The notes under the pieces are model-generated. The model was not told the DNA's origin. It saw only the letters and a program-made list of their open reading frames with translations, and searched no databases. From JBBQLG01 sp964251665 (GTDB taxonomy: Bacteria > Bacteroidota > Bacteroidia > Cytophagales > Spirosomataceae), in NCBI GenBank assembly GCA_964251665.1, contig CAXUKO010000015.1:102178-166177 (forward strand): a DNA stretch of 64,000 nucleotides, read 5' to 3'. Shown one piece after another: positions 35,301 through 43,246 of the stretch. Made by a program: the position numbers and the translations under genes. The stretch's first letter is position 1. The number at the start of each line of letters is the position of its first letter.

Positions 35301-35451
35301 CCATTTTGCGGGCCGCCGGGTTACTGTACTCAATGCTGAAATCAGTTATCTGGCCGGCCGTGTCACGGATTGTTCGAAAATACACGCACCCCTCTGTTCT
35401 CCAGTCGAATAACGGAGCCAGGGTGGGCAGTAAAAGATCAGTAGCAATCAT
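32374..35451 (-). CDS. Soluble hybrid-free histidine kinase with six PAS domains
   Basis: The 1025-residue protein carries about six consecutive PAS-like sensor domains of about 125 residues each (residues about 10-780). A HisKA dimerisation domain with the phospho-acceptor His796 (in ASHDLQEPLRK) and a HATPase_c domain with DNGIGF and GTGIGLAIVKK follow. No transmembrane segment or signal peptide is visible, so it senses a cytosolic signal. Several PAS units share the ending GDDVLVTFTDFTDLK or a close variant, indicating expansion by internal duplication. There is no receiver domain, and no response regulator gene is next to it. The start is the ATG at 35451; a leader from 35508 looks non-coding. 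Confidence 0.9.
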   Translation of the reverse strand: MIATDLLLPTLAPLFDWRTEGCVYFRTIRDTAGQITDFSIEYSNPAARKMAAGTYQVTVGTSLRHANQQDTTINEGVFAGIRTVVDTGEPAEFDYWDPTLREWLTITRSRAGDGVLSIFRIITKQKQAELAQSAQTDLLQSILDTSLNNIFVYEAIRDPLPDGTPGPIRDFRIRMANPAACRDILPYYSGEIRGNTLLTIQPHSRVSGQFTLLCKVVETGQSIRTDQYFAHMKRWYDTSITRLGDGCVATGINITATKQAQEQATANLQAVIDNARIGIFVITPIADETGQYTDFRFKTINRFVASLAGQLPETMRGTPVSDWFATYRRAGLFDHYKRTYDTGDEQHVPLHYTVDGTDHWFDIRSIKLGDDVLVTFTDFTDLKQAQQAVEQQAALINGVLDSSANGIMAFESVRDGQGNIIDFSILMTNEAGAALVNQPMAGLPGKTLLSLFPGALEAGLFESYVTTTETGEPFHTETYYNYDGLDFWLDISAQRLGDGFVTTFIDISVIKRAQSAVEQSANELRAVINSAQAAIFLMQPIRDATGQVIDFRFRIANQMLAQYAGQETDALLNTPVSQWFPAYLTNGLFEQYRSVLHANQTRHFSFHYDADGINAWLNITAAHFGGDVLVTFSDFTDLKLLQQQLEASTTELQTIIDTSQTGIFLFSPIRDERGDVVDFRFQVANQQLASYVGQKPETVIGGLGSVWFPDYQTNGLFDAYRQTYLTGETLRFDFHYYGSGIDVWLDIMSTKMGDEVLVTFGDYTPLKRLQQQLEASVIELQRSNENLEQFAYVASHDLQEPLRKILAFGDIIQTEYAPVIGDTGADLIQRMQSAASRMQVLIRDVLAYSRVATKREAVRPVNLNTIVADVLTDLETAIADRQAVVRVAALPTLTGDAGQLRQLFQNLLGNALKFAHSATTSPVPPHIDVTTQLVRGMEAGIPVSPADAQRQFHCIEVTDNGIGFDPHQGERIFQVFQRLHGRSGYQGTGIGLAIVKKVIDNHQGYIRAEGRPGQGATFRLLLPGQ

Positions 35452-35769
35452 TGTTGAGTAAGCGCATAGCCATCTATGAACCTGAAATTCCGAACCATGC
35501 CGCAGCATCGTATCGACTCAGGCGCTTTCCGATGCAGTGTCCGGCCTGAATGGTGAAAGGGGTTTCAGCAACATTTTGTTTTAGCGAGTGGCAGCAACGG
35601 TAGAAACAGTCGGCTGAAAGCAACCGAACAGGCCGGGTAGTAACAGCAAAAAAAGGCGTTCCGGTTGACCAGACGCAGAAAGTGGGCCTGTAGCTGGTTT
35701 GCTGATTTTATACGAAAACATCCGGGGGGCTAAATCAGTAACCATCGGCGGTTACCAAACGCTGTTCGT
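35452..35769. other. Intergenic region, no gene seen
   Basis: The 318 bases between the divergent kinase gene and a small plus-strand gene have many stops in all frames and no clear promoter match. I see no RNA gene or repeat in it. Confidence 0.5.
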
Positions 35770-36033
35770 ATGACATTACAGGAGACAATGGACCTGTCGG
35801 AGGGGTTACTGCGCTATTTGCAGACGGCGATGACAGAGGTACGTGAAGAAGATTTTAATGTGCTGAGTTCGCAGCGGAATCCCGGTATCAGGGGAACAAT
35901 TGTAAACGGCGAGTTTATTCGGGAAGCGTTTTATCGGGTAACCATTGAGGCTACTGCAATGGGGTGGATGGCACTGGGGCGAACCCTGGATGCGTATGAA
36001 AGAAGCCGGGAGTCGTGCATCCGGCCGTTTTAA
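35770..36033 (+). CDS. Hypothetical protein, 87 residues
   Basis: A small cytosolic protein beginning MTLQETMDLSEGLL, mainly helical and acidic in its first half. It has no membrane segment, cysteine pair or family signature that I recognise. It is followed directly by a terminator-like hairpin, which supports a real transcription unit. It stands between the PAS kinase (divergent) and another small gene (convergent). Confidence 0.55.
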   Translation: MTLQETMDLSEGLLRYLQTAMTEVREEDFNVLSSQRNPGIRGTIVNGEFIREAFYRVTIEATAMGWMALGRTLDAYERSRESCIRPF

Positions 36034-36038
36034 AACAG

Positions 36039-36066
36039 AAGCCCGACCGCGAGGTCAGGCTTTTTC
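36039..36066 (+). terminator. Terminator after the 87-residue protein gene
   Basis: A ten-base stem with one mismatch (36039-36048 with 36053-36062) and a four-base loop is followed by TTTTTC. It starts six bases after the stop codon. Confidence 0.75.
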
Positions 36067-36112
36067 GGTATATAAACGACACGGGGACGCGCCATCGGGT
36101 TCAAATGAACGC

Positions 36113-36364
36113 TTAGATATGGGCGAAAGTGTGCTTTTCGGCGGTTTCCAGCGAGGTACCAAACCACATTTTAAATGAGGTCAGCGCGAGATTGATCGAC
36201 AATCGCTGGGTTTTGGCAATGTAGAGCACGGTTTCAACAATCATATAGGCATCAGCACGCGTATAGAAGCGCTTCCACACGAAATAAGCGTCTTCATACT
36301 CCAGATCGTTAGACGCAGCCAGTTCAACAAGCAATTCTACATTGGTAGGTAAAAGGTGTTTCAT
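36113..36364 (-). CDS. Hypothetical protein, 83 residues
   Basis: From the ATG at 36364 the product begins MKHLLPTNVELLVELAASND and contains aromatic-rich helices (DAYFVWKRFYTRADAYMIV). It is cytosolic, with no motif I recognise. The frame is also open to 36382, where an extra six residues could be added. The composition looks coding. Function unknown. Confidence 0.6.
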   Translation of the reverse strand: MKHLLPTNVELLVELAASNDLEYEDAYFVWKRFYTRADAYMIVETVLYIAKTQRLSINLALTSFKMWFGTSLETAEKHTFAHI

Positions 36365-36888
36365 AAACGGAGTGTGGCACATGATGTTACGCGCTTCGGG
36401 TGAAATAGTTCAAAAACCAGGCCAATGGTAATTTAACAGCTACGAAAATATAATCTTGGGTATTGATATTGCTAAAAAAGTAACTAAGAATGATAGATTG
36501 AAAATAGGATAAGCGGGCGGTTGATACGCTGGCTATCAGCTACTTATTCGGGCAATAATCGGGCCAATCGACTCGCGGAAAATCGTTTAGACGTACATTT
36601 CCAATTGGATGGCACGGCTTACTTTATAATACGTTCGCCGGTACGCCTTTTGTATACAGCCGGGCGGTTATTCCTATAAAGTTTATAGTGATTGTAGAAT
36701 TGATTCTGTTTTCCCACCGGGCCAACCGGAATCAGCTAAGAATTGGTTGGGTGAAGTGGTAGCCAGCAAAAGCTGACGATGCAGCGGAGAGATTAAACCT
36801 GTGCGGTTTGTGAAAACCGTTTGCCCGCCCATTCGTTGAGTTTTAGCAGGTGGTGTAGTACCCGCCTGTTTTACTCAACCACGCTCTG
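36365..36888. other. AT-rich intergenic region
   Basis: These 524 bases contain no gene I can support. A short open stretch at 36429-36512 reads ILGIDIAKK, which recalls the first strand of IS110-type transposases, but it is too short to claim. The right end must carry the promoter of the fasciclin gene. Confidence 0.45.
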
Positions 36889-37434
36889 ATGATTACGACA
36901 CAAACGAAGCGCCACGTTGGCTGGGCACTGTTGCTGACACTAAGCACCGGGCTCGTCTGCGCGCAAACGACCACCTCCTTAACGCCCGCCGGCGTAGCTA
37001 CCAAAACAGACCTGGCAGCGAGCGCGGCTTTGTCACCCGAACACAGTACCCTGCTCCAACTCCTGAACGCGTCGGGACTGGCGAAACAGGCTGCGGGCAA
37101 AGGTGCCTACACCGTATTTGCGCCTACCAACGAAGCGTTTTCGGCCCTCTCCGAAACGACCCTGCGCGAACTCTTGCTGCCATCGAGCAAAAAACGGCTG
37201 GCCCGGCTGCTGGCCTACCATGTCGTGCGTGGTCGCCTGACGTCGGACCGGCTGAAAGATGGTCAGACGCTGACGAACCTGACGGGACAGATTCTGGTAG
37301 TGCATAAGCAGGAAAACGCCATCACTATTACGGACAGCCGGGGCACCGTTGCCGACGTAACCCTGTCTGACATCCGGGCCACCAACGGGGTTATTTACTC
37401 CATCAATAAGGTATTGCAGCCGAGTGTCCGGTAG
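36889..37434 (+). CDS. Secreted fasciclin (FAS1) domain protein
   Basis: The 181-residue protein has a signal peptide (cleavage probably after VCAQ, residue 26) and one FAS1 domain. The conserved H1 box is YTVFAPTNEAFSAL, and the H2 box region contains VTLSDIRATNGVIYSINKVL. The YH motif is present as LLAYHVVRGRL. FAS1 domains mediate adhesion or bind other macromolecules outside the cytoplasm. It is followed after 20 bases by the ClC gene in the same direction, so the two may be co-transcribed. Confidence 0.9.
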   Translation: MITTQTKRHVGWALLLTLSTGLVCAQTTTSLTPAGVATKTDLAASAALSPEHSTLLQLLNASGLAKQAAGKGAYTVFAPTNEAFSALSETTLRELLLPSSKKRLARLLAYHVVRGRLTSDRLKDGQTLTNLTGQILVVHKQENAITITDSRGTVADVTLSDIRATNGVIYSINKVLQPSVR

Positions 37435-37454
37435 CTGATCCCAACGCACTGCCC

Positions 37455-38876
37455 ATGACGCCCCCCGACCCCAAACCGGCTGAACAGCCCTCGTTCTATC
37501 AGAAACTGCTGGCGCTGATCGATCAGCGGATCGTACGCGTGCTGTATACCGAGCGCGTCCGCCGGACAATTCTGCAAAGTGTTCCCTTCTGGGTCGCTTC
37601 TGTGCTGACGGGGCTGGTAGCGGTCGGATACGAGCAGGTGTTCAGCTGGGCGGAGCAGACCAGTTTTGCCTGGCTGCGTTACCAGCCGCTGCTGGCTTTC
37701 CTGCTCATGCCAGCCGGATTTGTGCTGGCCTGGGCCGTTGTGAAGCAACTGGCACCGGCTGCGCGGGGCAGTGGTATTCCGCAGGTCATGGCCGGCATCA
37801 CACTGTCGACTCCCGGTACGCAGGGTAAAACGGCTTACTTACTCAGTATGCGGGTGGCGGTGGTAAAAGTGATCAGTAGTGTGGTGCTGTTGCTGAGCGG
37901 AGGGGTGATTGGCCGCGAAGGGCCGACGATTCAGATTTCAGCCGCCATTTTTCGGGCCATTAACCGGCTGCAGCCCGTGGGCTGGCCACAGCTTTCCCGG
38001 CAGATTGCGCTGATTACGGGCGGAGCTGCCGGACTGGCGGCTGCGTTCAACACGCCATTAGGCGGTATCGTATTCGTGGTAGAGGAGCTAACGCAGACGC
38101 ACATCACCCGGTTTCGCACGGCGGTGTTTACAGCCGTCATCATTGCCGGTATGACGGCGCAGGCCCTGCTGGGGCCGTATCTGTATTTAGGTTACCCTGT
38201 GGTGCAAGCCGAAGGTGGCTGGTTTCTGTTGTACATAGCCGCTGCTGCCGTTATCTGCGGACTGGCCGGTGCGCTGTTCGCCAAATCGCTGCTGTGGCTG
38301 AATGGACGTCGGCAGCAATTCAGTTCGCCAACGGCGCAGGTCGGGTGGGTAGTGGGCTGCGGCTTGCTGATGGCCGGACTGGCCTACGGGGTGGGCAGCG
38401 ATGCCCTGGGTACCGGAAAACCCATTATTAACCGGCTGCTGTTTCAGAACAATCACCTGACGCCCTGGTTTTTATTTCCGGTGCGCTGGGCGGGTATGGC
38501 CCTGAGTTATGGCAGTGGAGCCGCCGGGGGCATATTTGCTACCTCGCTCAGCGCGGGGGCTATTCTGGGCGATGGGCTGGCGCGGCTGACAGGGATTGCA
38601 CCCGCCAGTACTAACCTGATTATTCTGGTGAGCATGGTCAGCTTTCTGACGGGCGTGGTGCGGTCGCCCTTTACAGCGGCTATTCTGGTACTGGAAATGA
38701 CGGACCGGCATTCGGTTATTTTTCAGTTGCTGCTGGGCGGACTGCTGGCCCAGGGCGCTGCATCACTGGTGGAAGCGGAGTCATTTTATGAGCACCTGAA
38801 GAAGGGCTTTCTGCGGGAAACCCTGACCCGCCAGCCTGTAGAGGAAACGCCACTGACTCCGGCTAAACCCAACTGA
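37455..38876 (+). CDS. ClC-type chloride channel or H+/Cl- antiporter
   Basis: This 473-residue inner-membrane protein has about ten or more hydrophobic helices. The selectivity motifs are GSGIPQV, GREGPTIQ (Glu155, the external gating glutamate) and GAAGGIFATSLSAGA, where the usual G-x-F-x-P has Thr in place of Pro. The gating Glu is present in channels and antiporters alike, so transport type is not settled. The C-terminal CBS domains found in some relatives are absent. The product may help in acid or ion homeostasis. Confidence 0.9.
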   Translation: MTPPDPKPAEQPSFYQKLLALIDQRIVRVLYTERVRRTILQSVPFWVASVLTGLVAVGYEQVFSWAEQTSFAWLRYQPLLAFLLMPAGFVLAWAVVKQLAPAARGSGIPQVMAGITLSTPGTQGKTAYLLSMRVAVVKVISSVVLLLSGGVIGREGPTIQISAAIFRAINRLQPVGWPQLSRQIALITGGAAGLAAAFNTPLGGIVFVVEELTQTHITRFRTAVFTAVIIAGMTAQALLGPYLYLGYPVVQAEGGWFLLYIAAAAVICGLAGALFAKSLLWLNGRRQQFSSPTAQVGWVVGCGLLMAGLAYGVGSDALGTGKPIINRLLFQNNHLTPWFLFPVRWAGMALSYGSGAAGGIFATSLSAGAILGDGLARLTGIAPASTNLIILVSMVSFLTGVVRSPFTAAILVLEMTDRHSVIFQLLLGGLLAQGAASLVEAESFYEHLKKGFLRETLTRQPVEETPLTPAKPN

Positions 38877-38974
38877 GGAACACCCGTTGCTACACGATTG
38901 CTGCTACCGTCAGGACTACTGGCGTGTGGATAGGTTACCAAGGAGTAGATCACGATTCAACGTACACAAACGGT

Positions 38975-41194
38975 ATGAAAACGTTTCAGGAAAAATACAA
39001 CCGACTGGTCATTGTGGCCTACCGGCTTCCATTCAGTATTAAACAAACGGCCGACGGGCTCGAACTCTTCCAGAACTCGGGCGGCCTTGTATCGGCCGTG
39101 CTGTCGATGGCCGAGCGGATGGGTCAGCCGGGCGATACTCAGAAAACAAAGATTCATTGGGTAGGGCATGGAGAACCCGCCCTGAAGGACGTTGACCGGG
39201 CGGTTTTCGAGAACGAAAACTTTGTGGCCCATCCCGTATTCATCGACGAATCCGTGCATCAGGCCTTTTACGAAGGTTTCTGCAACGACATGATCTGGCC
39301 GTTGTTTCATTACTTTCCCTCGTACGCATCCTTTCTGGAGACGAATTTCGATGCCTATCAGCAGGCGAATACCCGGTTTCTGGAGGAACTGACGGCCATT
39401 ATCGAACCCGGTGATCTGGTTTGGGTGCATGATTTTCAGCTCATGCTGCTGCCCGATATGCTGCGGCAGGCAGTGCCGGATGCAACCATCGGCTATTTCT
39501 TCCACATCCCCTTTCCGACCTATGAGATTGTAAAACTGCTGCCCCGGACCTGGCGGCAGGCCCTCATCGGGGGGGTACTTGGGGCTGACGTGGTGGGATT
39601 TCATACGGCCGACTACGCGCAGTATTTTCTGCAAAGTGTAGCTGAGGTGATGGCACTGCCCGTTATCGGGCAGCGGGTGGTACATGCCGACCGTTCGGTA
39701 GTCGTGCGTGATTTTCCGATTGGCATCGACTTTAATAAGTTCAGTGCCGGTAGTCAGGAAACGGCCGTGACCGACACCCGAAACCGCTATCTGGACCTGC
39801 TGCGGCACACGCGGATTATCTTCTCGGTGGATCGGCTCGACTACGCCAAAGGCATTACCTACCGGCTACAGGGCTACGAACGGTTTCTGACGCAGCATAC
39901 GGAGTGGCATAACAACGTGACCTTTGTGATGACGGTTGTGCCGTCGAGGGACAAAATCGGTCATTATCAGGAAATCAAGCGGGAAATTGAAGAAACCGTC
40001 GGCCGAATCAACGGGCTGTTTGGGACTATTGGCTGGCAACCGGTGGTGTATTCGTACGCATCGGCCACCTTTACCGAACTGCTGGCCCTGTACACGGCCT
40101 GCGACGTGGCCCTGATTACGCCCATCCGCGATGGTATGAATCTGGTCTGTAAAGAGTTTGTCGCCAGTCGGCAGGACGAGAAAGGCGTTTTGATCCTGAG
40201 CGAACTGGCGGGAGCCGCCCAGGAACTGACCGACGCCCTGATTATTAACCCGACCGATACGCAGGAAGTCGCTTCGGCCATTGAGCAGGCGTTGAACATG
40301 CCCGTTGCCGAACAGGCCCGGCGCCTGTCGCAGATGCGGGCACATCTGCAAAACCATGATGTATTCCGGTGGAGCAATGACTTCCTGACGGCTATTGACG
40401 AGGTGCTGGCCAGTGGAACCGAGCTGGAAACCGACCTGCCTATTCCGGCTTTTATGGCGGCTTTCGAGAACGCCGGTCAGCGGCTGCTGCTGGTTGATTT
40501 CGACGGTACGCTGGCCCCGCTGGTGGACGACCCGGCTCAGGCCCGGCCCGCCGAGGCCCTGATTCCGGTGCTGCACCGCCTGGCCGAAGGAAACGATCTG
40601 GTGGTTATCAGTGGGCGAAACCGGGCTTTTCTGGAAAAAACCTTTGCCGGTGTTCCGGTGCAACTGGTAGCTGAACACGGGGCGTTTCTCAAGAAATCCG
40701 ACGAAGACTGGCAACGGCTCGATCTCTCGACCGACGACTGGGTAGAACCTGTCCGGGCGGTAATGAGCCAGTTTGTCGATCGGTTTCCCGGTTCGTCCAT
40801 CGAAGCCAAGGAAACGGCTATTGTCTGGCATTACCGGCAGGTGCACACCGATGATATTGAAGGACAGGCAATTGAACTGGCCGCACAGCTGCGCAACGTA
40901 GTCTCTTCGGTGCCGCTAACGGTTATTCAGGGTAGTAAAGTGATCGAGGTGAAACCCGCGCTGCACAGTAAAGGCACCGTTGCCCTGAGTATTCTGGAAC
41001 AGGGGGCCTATGATTTTATCATCAGCATTGGCGACGATACGACCGACGAGGATATGTTCCGGCAGCTACCAAATTGGGCTTATACCGTTAAAGTCGGTGC
41101 CGGTGTAACGAATGCCCGGTATCGTCTGGCCCGGCAGCGGGAGGTGGAAACACTGCTGCAACTGATGAGCGAGGTGCCGGTGGTGAGTAAGTAA
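38975..41194 (+). CDS. Bifunctional trehalose-6-phosphate synthase/phosphatase
   Basis: The 739-residue cytosolic protein fuses an OtsA-type GT20 synthase (residues about 5-480) to an OtsB-type HAD phosphatase (about 500-739). Together they make trehalose from UDP-glucose and glucose-6-phosphate. Synthase marks are the N-terminal RLPFSI, WVHDFQLMLLP, FFHIPFP, RLDYAKGI and RDGMNLV. Phosphatase marks are LLLVDFDGTLAPL (Asp508 and Asp510) and SIGDDTTDEDMF. The ATG at 38975 is preferred because the 17 codons before it are not homologous in character. Trehalose protects against osmotic and desiccation stress, consistent with stress-type genes downstream. A 60-base palindrome follows. Confidence 0.95.
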   Translation: MKTFQEKYNRLVIVAYRLPFSIKQTADGLELFQNSGGLVSAVLSMAERMGQPGDTQKTKIHWVGHGEPALKDVDRAVFENENFVAHPVFIDESVHQAFYEGFCNDMIWPLFHYFPSYASFLETNFDAYQQANTRFLEELTAIIEPGDLVWVHDFQLMLLPDMLRQAVPDATIGYFFHIPFPTYEIVKLLPRTWRQALIGGVLGADVVGFHTADYAQYFLQSVAEVMALPVIGQRVVHADRSVVVRDFPIGIDFNKFSAGSQETAVTDTRNRYLDLLRHTRIIFSVDRLDYAKGITYRLQGYERFLTQHTEWHNNVTFVMTVVPSRDKIGHYQEIKREIEETVGRINGLFGTIGWQPVVYSYASATFTELLALYTACDVALITPIRDGMNLVCKEFVASRQDEKGVLILSELAGAAQELTDALIINPTDTQEVASAIEQALNMPVAEQARRLSQMRAHLQNHDVFRWSNDFLTAIDEVLASGTELETDLPIPAFMAAFENAGQRLLLVDFDGTLAPLVDDPAQARPAEALIPVLHRLAEGNDLVVISGRNRAFLEKTFAGVPVQLVAEHGAFLKKSDEDWQRLDLSTDDWVEPVRAVMSQFVDRFPGSSIEAKETAIVWHYRQVHTDDIEGQAIELAAQLRNVVSSVPLTVIQGSKVIEVKPALHSKGTVALSILEQGAYDFIISIGDDTTDEDMFRQLPNWAYTVKVGAGVTNARYRLARQREVETLLQLMSEVPVVSK

Positions 41195-41200
41195 AGAATA

Positions 41201-41260
41201 ACAGCGGGCTTCATGAGAAAAGCCGGACGTACGTCCGGCTTTTCTCATGAAGCCCGCTGT
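41201..41260. terminator. 60-base perfect palindrome, bidirectional terminator
   Basis: Bases 41201-41230 are the exact reverse complement of 41231-41260 with no loop. It lies between the convergent trehalose gene and the membrane protein gene and probably terminates both. Its centre has the heptamers CCGGACG and CGTCCGG also found in family A REP-like units. Confidence 0.75.
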
Positions 41261-41296
41261 ATTAAGAGCGAGAACAGGGCGACCTGTTCTTTCACT

Positions 41297-42331
41297 TTAT
41301 TGCACCTCCCGGACAGGGCGGTCGTACCTGTTATAATCATCTTTAGAGTCGGTGCCCATTTTAGCACCATAGCCTGAAGCGGCCACACCAATCAGCAAGC
41401 CGATAAAGCCAAAAATAGCTGCCTTTGAGGCCGCCGAAGCCGCATTGTCGGCCGCATGGCGAGCCTGAACTTCAGCCTCTTTTTTGGCCTGATCGAATTT
41501 CACGGTTGCCTGTTTGTAGGTACTGATCCAGTTATCTACGGTCCGTTCTGACTCTGCCCGGCTTTTGCCCGTCCGCTTCATCACCACATTTACAGCATCT
41601 TCCCGGTCAACCTGATTAATAGTACTTTGACCCTGCTTAAAGAGTCGGCTGAACAGACCGCTGGCCAAGTCGTCGGATGCCTGTGGATTCGAGGCTGCCC
41701 GTCCGGCAGTACTACTTATCTGATTGCCCGCCCGGTCGGCTTTACGCTCCAGTGCATTGGGATTCAGACTCGGATCACCTGTCTGTCGCAAAACGGTAGT
41801 AACCTCGTTTTTCAGACTGTTCAGATCCAGATTATCCGTGTTAACACCATTCGCTTTCAACTGATCTTGGACCATGTTTCCCAGACCCGGTCCGGCCGAA
41901 GCTACTGCTGAACCCGCTGTGCTGACAAGACCACCCAGTAAACGCCCGGCACCACCAATGATACTGCCAAGAGTAGTTGTCAGGAAGTAAATGGTCAGGA
42001 GCGTAACTAAGCACCAAGTCAGTACACCGTGTATAATTCCATCAAAAAGCCGGGGCGCACTTGCCAGCCGACCGGCAACCCAACCACCCAGAAACAACGA
42101 AAGCAGGCTGCTGATGATGTACCAGATGGCACTGCCTGTGCCCAGCCCGTCGGTTGGGTTACGCTCTGTAACCGGATCAATCGTGCTCAGGCCGATACCC
42201 ACCCCTAACAGCGTTAGTAGCATTTGTGTAACAATCGCCACCAGGACACCAGCAAAAACGGCACTCCAGGAGATGCGGTTCATAAAACTCGTCGGCCGTG
42301 GCCGGTCTTCGTAAATCATTGTGCGTTCCAT
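41297..42331 (-). CDS. Predicted membrane protein with glycine-zipper-like segments
   Basis: The 344-residue protein has an N-terminal cluster of membrane helices (about residues 22-45, 70-90 and 100-125), a long polar and helical middle rich in Ala, Ser, Asn and Lys, and a last hydrophobic helix near 310-330. The first helix pair (SWSAVFAGVLVAIVTQMLL, LLGVGIG) and the GGWVAGRLA segment are those of a widespread uncharacterised Bacteroidota/Proteobacteria membrane family. The middle contains a repeated charged helix suggesting a coiled coil. Two genes upstream is a YtxH-like protein. Function unknown, perhaps envelope stress. Confidence 0.72.
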   Translation of the reverse strand: MERTMIYEDRPRPTSFMNRISWSAVFAGVLVAIVTQMLLTLLGVGIGLSTIDPVTERNPTDGLGTGSAIWYIISSLLSLFLGGWVAGRLASAPRLFDGIIHGVLTWCLVTLLTIYFLTTTLGSIIGGAGRLLGGLVSTAGSAVASAGPGLGNMVQDQLKANGVNTDNLDLNSLKNEVTTVLRQTGDPSLNPNALERKADRAGNQISSTAGRAASNPQASDDLASGLFSRLFKQGQSTINQVDREDAVNVVMKRTGKSRAESERTVDNWISTYKQATVKFDQAKKEAEVQARHAADNAASAASKAAIFGFIGLLIGVAASGYGAKMGTDSKDDYNRYDRPVREVQ

Positions 42332-42661
42332 AACGTGTGTTGTTTATTGTTCGTAGCGGAGTATCAGGGCCACTCCACAGTAAGCCCGGCTCAATAGATT
42401 TCGTAGTAGCCATGGTGCGAATAGCTGTTTGTCAATCTGTTAAGCATTATCATTGAAGTTGCTCTTAAACCGACACACACAAGTATGTCATGCAGGCAAA
42501 ATGGTTGCCTGCTAAAAGACGAACCCCGAATTACTCACTAATTCGGGGTTCTTTTCATAACGTTGAGTTCATCAGAAAGCAATTACCTATACGTTAGCGC
42601 GTCGGTTGCCTGATTCGCACCCTGACCGGGCAACAGCAGCTGCGTCGTTTACTTTATCGGT
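42332..42661. other. Intergenic region with one terminator
   Basis: The 330 bases contain only the hairpin at 42521-42551. The part at 42340-42480 should carry the promoter of the downstream membrane protein gene. No RNA gene or ORF is supported. Confidence 0.5.
42521..42551 (-). terminator. Terminator between two minus-strand genes
   Basis: A 13-base perfect stem (42521-42533 with 42539-42551) with a five-base loop. On minus it ends the YtxH-like gene transcript; on plus it is followed by TTTTC. Confidence 0.8.
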
Positions 42662-42958
42662 TTAGGTCGTGGGCACATCGGATTTAACCTGGCCGAATTC
42701 AGTTTTGTACTGGTCGAGCCGTTCGGTCGTGATGTCGGCAAAAACACTCAGGTCATCTTTAATAATAGCTGACTCCGTTTTCACATCGTCGACTATCTGA
42801 TTCACCAGAGATGTTGTTTTGCCCCACTGTGCTTTCAAACCGTCAACCTGTCGATTGGCAGCCTGCACTAATCGGTCGCGGGTTTCTTTGCCGGAGCGGT
42901 CCGCTGTCAGGTAGCCAATGGCTAAACCCGTTGCCAACCCTGTCAAAAAACTTTTCAT
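42662..42958 (-). CDS. YtxH domain-containing protein
   Basis: The 98-residue protein starts with a glycine-rich membrane segment (FLTGLATGLAIGYLTAD) and the conserved polar turn DRSGKETRDRL, followed by a long charged helix. This is the YtxH (general stress protein) pattern: small proteins anchored by one helix with a cytosolic coiled coil. Function unknown. Such genes are often induced by stress, and the trehalose gene nearby would suit that, though this is only context. Confidence 0.82.
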   Translation of the reverse strand: MKSFLTGLATGLAIGYLTADRSGKETRDRLVQAANRQVDGLKAQWGKTTSLVNQIVDDVKTESAIIKDDLSVFADITTERLDQYKTEFGQVKSDVPTT

Positions 42959-43246
42959 AATCGTTGCTATTGTAAATTCCTACGACAATTACTTTAAAAT
43001 CATGCCACTGTAACCCACGTATTTTCAGGCCATTGTTAATCAGTTAATTAAAGCAGCCATGCGTTGTCAGAACCCCTGCCAGTTCACACCTGAACGGGGT
43101 GCCGGTTCCCCATTCGTGGGGAATATTACCTGAGGAAATTACGTGTAATTTGTGCTACTGAACGATAGACGATAAGGCAGTAGTGGTCCATCGCGAAGCA
43201 CTGACTTACCACTGACTAACTGACTACTTACTGACTTACCGCCTGT
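42959..43246. other. Intergenic region with CTGACT-like simple repeats
   Basis: The 288 bases between two minus-strand genes hold no gene. At 43200-43242 there are four loosely repeated CTGACTnAC units. A hairpin TTCCCC-ATTCGT-GGGGAA lies near 43108-43126. Neither has a clear function. Confidence 0.5.

Noticed and set aside
36429..36512. Short frame with ILGIDIAKK, like the start of an IS110 transposase
   Set aside because: Only about 25 residues, no start codon, no other transposase motif and no insertion-sequence ends nearby.
39866..40846. 326-residue minus-strand ORF inside the trehalose gene
   Set aside because: It is a long antisense shadow of a strongly supported enzyme gene, with no recognisable motif.
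43200..43242. CTGACT-type short repeats, possibly CRISPR-like
   Set aside because: Units are under ten bases and not regularly spaced, there are no unique spacers and no cas genes in the window.
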